DNA from: an uncultured Nitrosopumilaceae archaeon
GTDB lineage: Archaea > Thermoproteota > Nitrososphaeria > Nitrososphaerales > Nitrosopumilaceae
NCBI GenBank assembly: GCA_937897875.1
Contig: CALCPD010000001.1
Location: 1 to 38,188, forward strand
Length of the DNA stretch: 38,188 nt
Direction: 5' to 3'
The notes below the pieces were generated by a model. It saw only the letters and a list, made by a program, of their open reading frames with translations, was not told the DNA's origin and did not search any database. Positions 18,301 through 27,844 of the stretch are shown here, in pieces. Numbering within the stretch: the first letter of the stretch is position 1; every line of letters begins with the position of its first letter. The position numbers were made by a program, and so were the translations under genes.

Positions 18301-18374
18301 TGGGCCCGAAGGGCTTTGATCCCTTGGCTCACCGGTTATGAGCCGGTTACTCTACCAGGCTGAGTTACGGGCCC
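18301..18374 (-). tRNA. tRNA-Met (CAT), elongator type
   Basis: Acceptor GGGCCCG/CGGGCCC, anticodon loop CTCATAA, A73; lacks the initiator three G:C pairs. Confidence 0.88.
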
Positions 18375-18415
18375 TAAAGTCATAAATTTTTTTTGAGGTA
18401 TAAAATGTTATGAGG

Positions 18416-19048
18416 TTAACAGTATTCTTCATAACAACTGTCAAGTAACAGGTTTTGTGCTGAAACAGATTTTTCAGCAATTTCAATTAGATTACTTGTA
18501 TCAGCATTTGATTTTTCTAAGATATTTCTCCAAGATGCGGTATGTCTAATGTCAGCTTCAGTGTGGAGTTTAAAGTATTCAGTTGCATTATCATTTGTTA
18601 TTTGATAAAATTCAGATAAACCATCTAATTTTGTTTGACTAATTTTTGGAATTTCTTTTTCAAATGCATACATTGCACATGCGCCACCATCAAAAGTAGT
18701 CATTAATTCAGATAAGTCGGATACTGCTTTTTTGGTTTTATCTAATCCTGAATATGAAATTAATTCATCATTAGAGACACCAAGTTCTCCTGCAAAGCTA
18801 ATCCAAGGTTTTATGTGATCGGATTCTTCTTGTTGATTTTCAGTTAATTCAGTGATTACAGAATTTGGTGCTTTTTCAATAATCGGTGTCATAAATTCAG
18901 GAACTGCTTTTACAAGTTGAAAGTATTCCTTTGAATATCCTGCTAAAGATTCCTGAGTTAATTTTCCATCAGACCACATTTCATAAAATGGGTGTTTTAG
19001 TAGGCTTCTTTCTTCAATAATTTGATCAATTTTCTGAATTAGGTTCAT
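18416..19048 (-). CDS. TenA/PqqC/CADD-like haem-oxygenase-fold protein
   Basis: LLKHPFYEMWSDGKLTQESL; YAFEKEIPKISQTKLDGL; HTEADIRH (HxxxDxxH) metal-ligand pattern. Confidence 0.75.
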   Translation of the reverse strand: MNLIQKIDQIIEERSLLKHPFYEMWSDGKLTQESLAGYSKEYFQLVKAVPEFMTPIIEKAPNSVITELTENQQEESDHIKPWISFAGELGVSNDELISYSGLDKTKKAVSDLSELMTTFDGGACAMYAFEKEIPKISQTKLDGLSEFYQITNDNATEYFKLHTEADIRHTASWRNILEKSNADTSNLIEIAEKSVSAQNLLLDSCYEEYC

Positions 19049-19129
19049 AATTCAACAATAATTCTGCCAATACAAAAATCTTTGTTGTGTAGCAAAAGAT
19101 TTTATGATCTAAGAGAAAAATTTTCATGG

Positions 19130-19208
19130 GTTCCAGTGGTGTAGTCCGGTCAAGCATACTGCCCTTTCAAGGCAGTGATCCCGGGTTCAAATCCCGGCTG
19201 GAGCACCA
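19130..19208 (+). tRNA. tRNA-Glu (TTC), CCA encoded
   Basis: Acceptor GTTCCAG/CTGGAGC, anticodon CTGCC-CTTTCAA-GGCAG, T arm CCGGG-TTCAAAT-CCCGG, A73 followed by CCA. Confidence 0.94.
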
Positions 19209-19280
19209 TCTCTTTACTACAAATACCTACAAAAGCACCAAGATTTAATTAGTAATAACAAAGGTTTTTGATCAATTATC

Positions 19281-20132
19281 TTGGACAGGAAAAATATTGA
19301 GATAAACCCTCTACTGGAGACATATGGAGAATATATCAAGAAAATTGATCAAGCTTTAGATAAGGAACTTGCACTATACTCTGAATCAGAATTTATCGAT
19401 CCTCTAAAATATTCATTAGAAGGTGGAAAAAGAATTAGACCGATTATTTTGAGTTTATCTGCTGAAAGTATAGGCAAGATAGATGAAAATGTCTTATCAG
19501 CCTCATGTGCAGTTGAATTTTTACATATGGAATCAATCATCCATGATGATATCATAGATAATGAAACTATGAGAAGACAAAAGGATCCATTTCATGTCAA
19601 ATATGGATATAATACAAGTGTATTAACAGGAGATTTTGTTTTAGGATTAATCCTTGCAATTTCATCAAGATTAGATAATGCCAGAATTACAAAAGATTTG
19701 GCTACAACTGCAATGTTAATGAGTGAAGGAGAAATGATTGAAGGAAGATTAGAAGATAGTGGAGATATTACATTTGACGATTATCTAAAAGTTATAGAAT
19801 ACAAAACTGCAACTGCATTTGAAGTTTCAGCTAGAATTGGAGGTATAATTGCAAACGGAACAGAAGAACAAATTGAAGCCTTAACAGGATATGGAAAAAA
19901 TCTTGGAATTGCATATCAAATTAGAGATGATTTGTTAGATTGGAAAAATGAAGAAAAATTATTTAATTTACTAATTAAGAAAAGTGTAGATCCTAGAGAC
20001 GGATTTAACAAAATGGAAGAATTGTTAAAAGAGTATTCTGAGAAAGCAAGATTATTTTTGAGAAAAATCCCAGACAATGATGCAAAAATAAACTTAGAAG
20101 AATTAATTAAATTTACTTCGTTTAAGGCATAA
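19281..20132 (+). CDS. Polyprenyl diphosphate synthase (GGPP synthase-like)
   Basis: GGKRIRPIILSLSAE, HDDIIDNETMRR, YQIRDDLLDW. Confidence 0.92.
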   Translation: MDRKNIEINPLLETYGEYIKKIDQALDKELALYSESEFIDPLKYSLEGGKRIRPIILSLSAESIGKIDENVLSASCAVEFLHMESIIHDDIIDNETMRRQKDPFHVKYGYNTSVLTGDFVLGLILAISSRLDNARITKDLATTAMLMSEGEMIEGRLEDSGDITFDDYLKVIEYKTATAFEVSARIGGIIANGTEEQIEALTGYGKNLGIAYQIRDDLLDWKNEEKLFNLLIKKSVDPRDGFNKMEELLKEYSEKARLFLRKIPDNDAKINLEELIKFTSFKA

Positions 20133-21606
20133 TACCTAAATCAATAACAGGAGTTGCAAGTTCTACAAATTTAAGCAATGGTTCTGGATAAACACCAAAT
20201 CCTACCAAGAAGATTGTGGAGAATATCATAACGGCCATAACAGATTTTGGTTCAATAACTCGTTTTTGAGTTTCACCTTCAAAGTACATTTTTCTAGTTA
20301 ACCAACCATAGTAAGCAAGTGATAATGCACTGTTCAATACACCTGCAACTGCAAGCCATGGAGCCCACCATAATGCAGAACCTGCATCTAAGGCACTACC
20401 AAATAACATCAATTTACTCCAAAATCCAGAAAGTGGAGGAATACCAGCTAAAGCAAATAGTGCAATTACCAAACCTAAAGCAGTAATAGGCATTCGTCTT
20501 CCAAGTCCCTGTAATTTATCGATATGAGTTACTGCAAGAGTTGTGACAATTCCTGCAATTGCAATAAATGCAGCACCTTTCATTACGGCATGATTCATTA
20601 TTTGATACAAAGAACCTTGTAAACCAAGAGAACTGTGTGGTGCTACTGCAAGTCCAATCAAGATGTAACCTGCATGTGCAATACTAGAATACGCCAACAT
20701 TCTAGAAATGTTCTTTTGCATAATTGCTGCAACATTACCAATAGTCATTGTCATTACTGCAATAATACCAAGTGCCAGAGTCCAATCAAGATGTAAAACT
20801 ACCATTCCCAAAACTACAATTCTAATCGTTGCAGCAAATCCAGCTTTTTTGGTTGCTGCTGCAAGAAGTGCAGTAATTGGTGCAGGTGCACCTTCATAGG
20901 TATCAGGAAGCCATTGATGGAATGGAATAAGTCCCATTTTAAATCCAAATCCTGCAATAAACAATCCAACGGAAAGTAACGCAAGTGGAAGCAGTGATGG
21001 GTCAAGTGTTGAATAACCCTGAATGACTTCTCCAATATTTGTAGAACCAGTTAATCCGTATGAAAGTGAAATACCATAAACAATGATTGCAGAAGATAAT
21101 GCACCAAACAAGAAATATTTTAAAGCTGCTTCATTTGAGCTTGGATTCTTTTTCATAAATCCAACTAGAATGTATGTTGGAATACTCATAAGCTCCCATG
21201 CTACAAATAGCATTACAAGGTCAGTTGAGTATGCAACTAGAACCATACCAATAGTTGCAAGTAAAATTAGAGAATAGTAAACTGCAGGAGAATTATGTTT
21301 TCTCATATAATTAAAAGAGCCAACAGTGGTGAACAAAGCAACTATCAACATAGCTATTGCAAAGAATCCACCAAATGCATCATCAACTACAACATCTTCA
21401 GAGAATAATGCAGATGGAGAAACATTATCTTCAATGAATTGGTATCCAACATATCCCATAGATACGATTAATGCAGAAAATGCAATTATAGCATAAAATG
21501 AATTAGAACCCTGTTCTTTTCTTGCAATACTAATGATTGGAAGAAGGATACCAACAGTACCCAATATGGCCATTATTACGAGAGGAGTTGAAGTAATTTC
21601 TAACAT
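20122..21606 (-). CDS. nuoN: NADH-quinone oxidoreductase subunit N
   Basis: Proton-pumping family; YILVGFMKKNPSSNEAALKYFLFGALSSAIIVYG; operon context. Confidence 0.92.
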   Translation of the reverse strand: MLEITSTPLVIMAILGTVGILLPIISIARKEQGSNSFYAIIAFSALIVSMGYVGYQFIEDNVSPSALFSEDVVVDDAFGGFFAIAMLIVALFTTVGSFNYMRKHNSPAVYYSLILLATIGMVLVAYSTDLVMLFVAWELMSIPTYILVGFMKKNPSSNEAALKYFLFGALSSAIIVYGISLSYGLTGSTNIGEVIQGYSTLDPSLLPLALLSVGLFIAGFGFKMGLIPFHQWLPDTYEGAPAPITALLAAATKKAGFAATIRIVVLGMVVLHLDWTLALGIIAVMTMTIGNVAAIMQKNISRMLAYSSIAHAGYILIGLAVAPHSSLGLQGSLYQIMNHAVMKGAAFIAIAGIVTTLAVTHIDKLQGLGRRMPITALGLVIALFALAGIPPLSGFWSKLMLFGSALDAGSALWWAPWLAVAGVLNSALSLAYYGWLTRKMYFEGETQKRVIEPKSVMAVMIFSTIFLVGFGVYPEPLLKFVELATPVIDLGIMP

Positions 21607-21619
21607 GTCATCAAATCTC

Positions 21620-23686
21620 CTATATCAACAATATCAAGACTACGAATAATAATCCTGCTCCAAATACAAATAGATATGATTGGGATACACCAGTTTGAGT
21701 GCCCTGAATTACTTTAGCACTCCAACTAACTGCTTTTTGAACTCCATCATTCATACCGTAATCAATTGCTGTCTTCTCAAAGTATCTAGAAACACCTCTT
21801 GCTAACCATAATGGTGTTGTGACAAAGCACCAATAGACAATTGCGTTAAGATACCATCTGTTTAAGAAAAGTTTGTGAATTGAATAAAAGACAATATTTG
21901 AATTTACAAATTTAACAGGATCAACCCATCTACCAATGTAAAAGATGTAACCCAGTCCAATACCAGTAGCAAATGCTACTAGTGATGCACCAAGTGCAAC
22001 TGGATTAAGTCCTTGTAAGAATTCTGGCAATATTGAAGATTCATCTGCTGCATGGGAACTGTAAATTCCAAATGAGTTTTTAAGATAATATTCAAATGTA
22101 TGATGTAATCCTTCTTCTGCAGATAATCCAATAATACCAATACCAATTGTAAGTACTGCAAGAATACCATATGGAACCCACATAGATACTGATGCTTCAT
22201 GAATATGATGTCCTTCTTCTTCCATCTTTTCAATATGTTTACTCTTCTTACCAAAGAATACCAAACCAATCATTCTTGTTGTATAGAATGCTGTAATTAT
22301 AGCAGTTAAAACTGCAATAATGAATAATGGTAATGCCCATTCATTTCCAGATTCATATACAGCAGCAAAGATTGCATCCTTACTCCAGAAACCTGTTGTG
22401 ATAAATGGTGCTCCCATTAAACCAAGGCCTGCAGCCCACATGAAAGCATAAGTTTTCTTCATCTGTTTTCTCAGACCTCCCATATCTGTCATAAATCTAG
22501 AACCAACAATATGCAAGAGGGATCCTGCTGCCATGAATAATGAAGCTTTAAACATTGCGTGAGAGATTAAGTGGAAGAATCCTGCAGTGTAACCATCAAC
22601 ATATTGATGAGATAATCCTGCAACACCTAATGCCATCATCATATAACCAATTTGAGAACCAGTAGAATATGCTAAAACTTTCTTAATTTCAGGATTAACC
22701 ATTCCTTGTGTTGCAAGTAATAATGCAGTAATTGCACCTGTCCAAGCAACAATTTCAAAGAATTGATCTGCTAAAATTCCTGCTGCACCCAATGCAAATA
22801 CAAGTGGACCAATTCTTGCTACCAAGAATACACCTGCTTTGACCATTGTTGCTGCGTGAATTAATGCAGATACTGCAGTAGGTCCAGTCATTGCTTCTAA
22901 CAACCACTCGTTTAATGGGAATTGTGCAGATTTACCCATTGCACCACCAAATAGTAAAACAAATGCAGGAACTAGTAATCCTTGAGCAGCCATCGCAGTT
23001 GCCCAATCAGTGTCACCCATTAATTCTTTAAATCCAAAAGTACCAGCAAACAAAAATATCAAAAGCATACCAGCAATCATCATTACATCTCCAACTTTTG
23101 TCATGATGAAGGCCTTCATACCAGCGTGTGTTGGTGAATAGTAATCTAACATTCCAAGAACAGTTCGTCCTTCAACACCAACATGATCTTTCTTTTTATC
23201 ACGATACCAAAAGCTGATCAATGCATATGATGCAAGTCCAACACCTTCCCAACCAAAGAATACTTGAAGTAAGTTATCAGATAATACAATTAATTGCATT
23301 GAACCGATAAAGAACATCATCCAGAACCAGAATCTTGTAATGTCTTTATCGCCTTTCATATATCCAGTGCTGTAAATCATAATCAAGAAGGAAATCCAAG
23401 CAACAACGTTTGCCATTATAATTGAAAGAGGATCTGCTAGTACACCAGCTTTAATTCCAAGTGCTTCAATCCACATTATTTGGCTATGAACTTCACCTGC
23501 TTCTAATGCAAGAGGGACTAAGGATGCTGCAGACACAGCACTCATTAAAGCAAATCCAACTGCAACATATTTTGTTGCATTTTGAGATAGTTTTCCAATA
23601 CCTGGCATAATTAATGCTGCAGCAAATGGAAGCATCCAAATTAACCATGCACTTGTAATTTCAAATCCCATTAATTCAGTTGCCAT
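21620..23686 (-). CDS. nuoL: NADH-quinone oxidoreductase subunit L
   Basis: LLQVFFGWEGVGLASYALISFWY; PTAVSALIHAATMVKAGVFLVAR. Confidence 0.95.
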   Translation of the reverse strand: MATELMGFEITSAWLIWMLPFAAALIMPGIGKLSQNATKYVAVGFALMSAVSAASLVPLALEAGEVHSQIMWIEALGIKAGVLADPLSIIMANVVAWISFLIMIYSTGYMKGDKDITRFWFWMMFFIGSMQLIVLSDNLLQVFFGWEGVGLASYALISFWYRDKKKDHVGVEGRTVLGMLDYYSPTHAGMKAFIMTKVGDVMMIAGMLLIFLFAGTFGFKELMGDTDWATAMAAQGLLVPAFVLLFGGAMGKSAQFPLNEWLLEAMTGPTAVSALIHAATMVKAGVFLVARIGPLVFALGAAGILADQFFEIVAWTGAITALLLATQGMVNPEIKKVLAYSTGSQIGYMMMALGVAGLSHQYVDGYTAGFFHLISHAMFKASLFMAAGSLLHIVGSRFMTDMGGLRKQMKKTYAFMWAAGLGLMGAPFITTGFWSKDAIFAAVYESGNEWALPLFIIAVLTAIITAFYTTRMIGLVFFGKKSKHIEKMEEEGHHIHEASVSMWVPYGILAVLTIGIGIIGLSAEEGLHHTFEYYLKNSFGIYSSHAADESSILPEFLQGLNPVALGASLVAFATGIGLGYIFYIGRWVDPVKFVNSNIVFYSIHKLFLNRWYLNAIVYWCFVTTPLWLARGVSRYFEKTAIDYGMNDGVQKAVSWSAKVIQGTQTGVSQSYLFVFGAGLLFVVLILLI

Positions 23687-23689
23687 AAT

Positions 23690-25243
23690 CTAAACCCCCA
23701 TCACTCCGTTCATGTATGGAATAATTGTTTTCAAGAAAATATCAGGATAAATTCCAACTACAATTGAAAATCCTGCGAGAACCATCATTGGAATTGTCAT
23801 ATACCAACTTCCTTCTTTGACATGTTGAAGATTTTCAGGAAGTTTACCAAAGAATACACGTTTTAACATCCAAAGCATGTAAGACATTGTAAGTGCTGTT
23901 GCAACAAGACCTAATCCAAATGCTACTGCTCTAACTGTAGAACCTTCTGCAATTGCAGTTTCTAATGCACCGTAAAACATAATCCATTCACCCATAAATC
24001 CACTAGTTGGTGGTACGCCCATGATTGTTAGAGCACCAATAACCGCACAAACAGCAGTGATGGGCATCTTACCAGCAAGTCCACCAAGTTTTGAGAAACT
24101 TCGAGTTCCAACTTTAACAATAATAATTCCAGCCATCATGAAGAGAATACCTTTTCCAATAGCGTGAGTAACATACATCATTTCAGCACCTGCAAGACCA
24201 TATGCAGACATTGATCCTATACCGAATAACAAATAGCCCATTTGACTGATACTAGAATAAGCAAGAAAACGTTTCAAGTCATCTTGCATTAATGCCATTG
24301 CACCACCATAGATCATAGTAACAAGACCCCAAATGTGGAACCAAATTGCAAGTTCTGAAAATGTTACAGGTAAAAATTCAACAACTAATCTAAAGAGACC
24401 ATAAGCTCCAATTCCAATCATTGCTGGTGACAATAATGCACTGATTGGTGTAGGTGCTGCACCGTGAACATATGGAAGCCAAATGTGATACATGAAAACT
24501 GCCAATTTAACACCAAGACCTATTGAAATTGCAACAGCAGAATACATTGCAATATCTCCAGGAAGTTGAGATTCTTGAATATCTGCAAAGTCAAAGCTAC
24601 CAATAGTAAGTCCTATCATCAAAAATCCTAATAGTAAAACAACTGCACCAGCATGAGTCCAAAATAAGAACATTAAACCAATTTTTCTTCTTGGTCCATC
24701 ACCCCATAACGCAACTAAAAAGAAACCAGGAATCAACATGACCTCAAAGAAAATATAAAATTCAATCAAATTTGTGGACATAACTGTTCCAAGCATTCCC
24801 ATTGCAAATACAAGATAAAGTGCAAAGTAAAGACCAGATTTAGCATTCACATAACTTGAAAGAGCAGTTGATTCAACAACAGATGTTTGACCACTTTGAG
24901 AATTGTTAATTTTTTGTTCTTCTTCAAATTGTTCATGGAATTTATGAATCATGTATGGTTTAGAGTAAATTGCCAATATTGTAGATAAGACATAAATCAT
25001 TATTGCAAATGGTGATGCAAGTCCATCCAACAAGAAACCAAATTCACCAAATTGTTCGGTCCATGGATAATGTTCTTCTACTGTTCCAGAAAGGGCTGCA
25101 TTAATTACAAGAATTGTGGTGTAAAGTAAAATTGCAAATGTAAACCACATTGCTGGGGTTGGACCAAATTTTTTTCCAAGAATATATGCTACTGGAGATA
25201 ACAGTAATGGCAGGAAAACTGCCTGTAATAATGCATATTCCAT
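23690..25243 (-). CDS. nuoM: NADH-quinone oxidoreductase subunit M
   Basis: EFYIFFEVMLIPGFFLVALWG; KLAVFMYHIWLPYVHGAAPTPISALLSPAMIGIGAYGLFR. Confidence 0.94.
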   Translation of the reverse strand: MEYALLQAVFLPLLLSPVAYILGKKFGPTPAMWFTFAILLYTTILVINAALSGTVEEHYPWTEQFGEFGFLLDGLASPFAIMIYVLSTILAIYSKPYMIHKFHEQFEEEQKINNSQSGQTSVVESTALSSYVNAKSGLYFALYLVFAMGMLGTVMSTNLIEFYIFFEVMLIPGFFLVALWGDGPRRKIGLMFLFWTHAGAVVLLLGFLMIGLTIGSFDFADIQESQLPGDIAMYSAVAISIGLGVKLAVFMYHIWLPYVHGAAPTPISALLSPAMIGIGAYGLFRLVVEFLPVTFSELAIWFHIWGLVTMIYGGAMALMQDDLKRFLAYSSISQMGYLLFGIGSMSAYGLAGAEMMYVTHAIGKGILFMMAGIIIVKVGTRSFSKLGGLAGKMPITAVCAVIGALTIMGVPPTSGFMGEWIMFYGALETAIAEGSTVRAVAFGLGLVATALTMSYMLWMLKRVFFGKLPENLQHVKEGSWYMTIPMMVLAGFSIVVGIYPDIFLKTIIPYMNGVMGV

Positions 25244-25548
25244 TACCCTTTCAAGCTCCTGAAGTCAGCAATATCGACATTTTGATACATGCGGTATGCT
25301 ACAATAATTAAGGATAATCCTACAGCTACTTCTGCTGCTGCAATTGCTATGGAGAATAATGCTAAAGTTTGACCACCAGCATGAGGCAAGAATCTACCAA
25401 ATGCTACAAGATTAAGATTTGCTGCATTGATAATAATTTCAACTGCAAATAACATTCTAATGAAATTACGTTTTACTGCAAGACCGTAAATTCCTATTGC
25501 CAATAAAGCAACAGAAACTAATGTAAAATCAACTAACTCGTTGGTCAT
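25243..25548 (-). CDS. nuoK: NADH-quinone oxidoreductase subunit K
   Basis: NFIRMLFAVEIIINAANLNLVAF; start likely the internal ATG at 25548. Confidence 0.9.
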   Translation of the reverse strand: MTNELVDFTLVSVALLAIGIYGLAVKRNFIRMLFAVEIIINAANLNLVAFGRFLPHAGGQTLALFSIAIAAAEVAVGLSLIIVAYRMYQNVDIADFRSLKG

Positions 25549-26041
25549 TTTCCACATCCTCCCTTCTTGCTAAAATTAATGCACCAGTTACTGAACCGGC
25601 TAAAATCAAACCCATTAGAATTAATGCTGGCCAATAATAAATTACAAAGTCAGCACCAATATCTCTAAAATCAACTGGTGGTTCATCAGTAGTTATTGTT
25701 TTAATTCCAGAATCTAAGAATACAGCACCTAATGATACCATAATAATTAACATCAAACCAATTCCTGCAAATTTTCTTTTTCTATCTTCAATTTTTTTAA
25801 AGATAAGTTCTCTTTTTACAAGCATTACAGTAAATAGAATCAAGACAGCGATTGACCCAACATAAACGGCTAACTGAAACAATGCAACAAACGGTGCATC
25901 AAGTAAAAAGAAGAATCCAGCAATTCCACCAAGAGTTCCCATTAATGCAATAGAGCCATAAATTAAAGATCTCATTTCAAGTGCGGCAATTGCAGAACCA
26001 ATTGTAATAACTGTTAATGCAAGAAATGCAGCATCAGCCAT
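25529..26041 (-). CDS. nuoJ: NADH-quinone oxidoreductase subunit J
   Basis: ALMGTLGGIAGFFFLLDAPFVALFQLAVYVGSIAVLILFTVML. Confidence 0.9.
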   Translation of the reverse strand: MADAAFLALTVITIGSAIAALEMRSLIYGSIALMGTLGGIAGFFFLLDAPFVALFQLAVYVGSIAVLILFTVMLVKRELIFKKIEDRKRKFAGIGLMLIIMVSLGAVFLDSGIKTITTDEPPVDFRDIGADFVIYYWPALILMGLILAGSVTGALILARREDVENDQRVS

Positions 26042-26534
26042 GGGTAGCTCCATATTTAGTAATTATAATTTCACTATCTTGTTCAACATATGGTTTGACT
26101 GCAAGTTGTGCAGGGGTATAGATCAAACCCTCTTTGCTAAATGAGGATAATTCATAATCGTTAGTCATGTAAAGTGCATAAAATGGACATGCGTCAACAC
26201 ATAAACCACAAAAGACACATTTTCCATAATCAATTTGAGGCATGATGGATTTTTTATTTTGTTTTTGTTCTTCTGGAACTTTAACCATAGCAATTGCTTC
26301 AGCAACTCCTTCACATGCAATTGAGCATAATTGACATCCAGTACAGTGATCATGGAATAACATATGACGTCCCTTTAATCCAGCAATACCAACACCTGTG
26401 GAAGGATCAAATTGATAGCCATCACCTACAAACTTTAGTTTTTCTTCAGGATAACGAAGAGTAAATCGTTTTGTTGCAATATGTTTAATTCCAGAATTTA
26501 GTGCACGTATGATGCCTGTAGCAGTATTTGTCAT
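26034..26534 (-). CDS. nuoI: NADH-quinone oxidoreductase subunit I
   Basis: CTGCQLCSIACEG and CVFCGLCVDACP ferredoxin motifs. Confidence 0.92.
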   Translation of the reverse strand: MTNTATGIIRALNSGIKHIATKRFTLRYPEEKLKFVGDGYQFDPSTGVGIAGLKGRHMLFHDHCTGCQLCSIACEGVAEAIAMVKVPEEQKQNKKSIMPQIDYGKCVFCGLCVDACPFYALYMTNDYELSSFSKEGLIYTPAQLAVKPYVEQDSEIIITKYGATHG

Positions 26535-27844
26535 TGTAAACCTCCTGGTCCGAGCACTCCAGCGTAAACCAAAGCTAGTGCAATAAAGATGTTAACGAAT
26601 GCAAGACCGATCAATTTAGTCCATCCGAGATTCAGTAACATATCGACTCTAATTCTTGGGAAAACACCTCTTGGTAATAATATGAAGAAGATAACACCAA
26701 CTGTCTTTAGAACAAACATCAAAGTTCCATTAAGCATTTCTTGAGTAATCACTTCAGTAAGTAATGGTTCCAATCCACCTATCTTTGCAGTTACAGGACC
26801 AAGCTCAATTCCTTCAGTAGCAAGCTCCATAGGGAATGGTGGAACTATCATAGGGCCATTCCAACCACCAAGGAATAATACAACAAACAATGCTGCAAAG
26901 GCGTAAAGTTTGAGATATGTTCCTAATTGAACAAGTCCATACATCATTCCAGATAATTCAGTTAACCATCCAGCAACAATTTCACTTTCTGCTTCAGGTA
27001 AATCAAACGGAATTCTTTCTAATTCGGCAAGCATAGTAATGAAAAATACAATTGCTCCAACGGGTAAAAATACAATCCATGGGAAACTCGATTGACTTGC
27101 AGCAATTTCTGACAAATTAAGGGTTCCAGTAACCATTACAACTCCCAACAGAGACAAGATTAATGGAATTTCAAATGAGACCATTTGGAATAATGCTCTT
27201 ATTCCTCCAATGAATGGGAATTTACTGTTTGCAGACCATGCAGAAAGAATTGTTACAATTGGGAAAAATCCAATTACCGCAAATACTGCAAGCAATCCCA
27301 TATCTACATCTGCAACTACCCAACCTGGTGCTACAGGAATTAATGCAACAAATGCTGCAGCTGATGCAACAAACAAAACTGGCGCTGCCCAAAAAATAGG
27401 TTTATCAGCTTTGGCAGGAATAATAATTTCTTTTGAAATTAATTTTAATCCATCACCTGCTAATTGTAGAATACCTTCAACTTTTCCACAATAAAATGGA
27501 CCAACTCTTAATTGTAATTTTGCAAGCATTTTTCTTTCAACAAAAATTGTTCCAGCTGCTAATAATGCAGCAAATCCAAATCCTGGAAAAGCCATTATCT
27601 TAAACATATCAGTTGTCATGAATGCTTGAACAATTGGGAGTGTACGCGTTGGATCAGCTAAATAAGTAAATGCAAGAAAGGGTGTAAGTAATTCTCCATC
27701 AATAACAGGCATTGGAATTACAAATAAAACCATCATGACAACTGGGAAACCAATTAATGAAAATATCAAAAGGAACCATACAGCATCATCAATTATAGAT
27801 TTGATAAATCCACTAAGTTTGAAATTTGGTGCAATTACAGACAT
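26531..27844 (-). CDS. nuoH: NADH-quinone oxidoreductase subunit H
   Basis: ERKMLAKLQLRVGPFYCGKVEGILQLAGDGLKLISKE; ERIPFDLPEAESEIVAGW. Confidence 0.95.
   Translation of the reverse strand: MSVIAPNFKLSGFIKSIIDDAVWFLLIFSLIGFPVVMMVLFVIPMPVIDGELLTPFLAFTYLADPTRTLPIVQAFMTTDMFKIMAFPGFGFAALLAAGTIFVERKMLAKLQLRVGPFYCGKVEGILQLAGDGLKLISKEIIIPAKADKPIFWAAPVLFVASAAAFVALIPVAPGWVVADVDMGLLAVFAVIGFFPIVTILSAWSANSKFPFIGGIRALFQMVSFEIPLILSLLGVVMVTGTLNLSEIAASQSSFPWIVFLPVGAIVFFITMLAELERIPFDLPEAESEIVAGWLTELSGMMYGLVQLGTYLKLYAFAALFVVLFLGGWNGPMIVPPFPMELATEGIELGPVTAKIGGLEPLLTEVITQEMLNGTLMFVLKTVGVIFFILLPRGVFPRIRVDMLLNLGWTKLIGLAFVNIFIALALVYAGVLGPGGLQ

Noticed and set aside
20708-20899. Plus-strand ORFs within the nuo operon (also 21083..21277, 27210..27494, 28763..28957)
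   Set aside because: All are antisense to strongly supported nuo subunits; no independent evidence.
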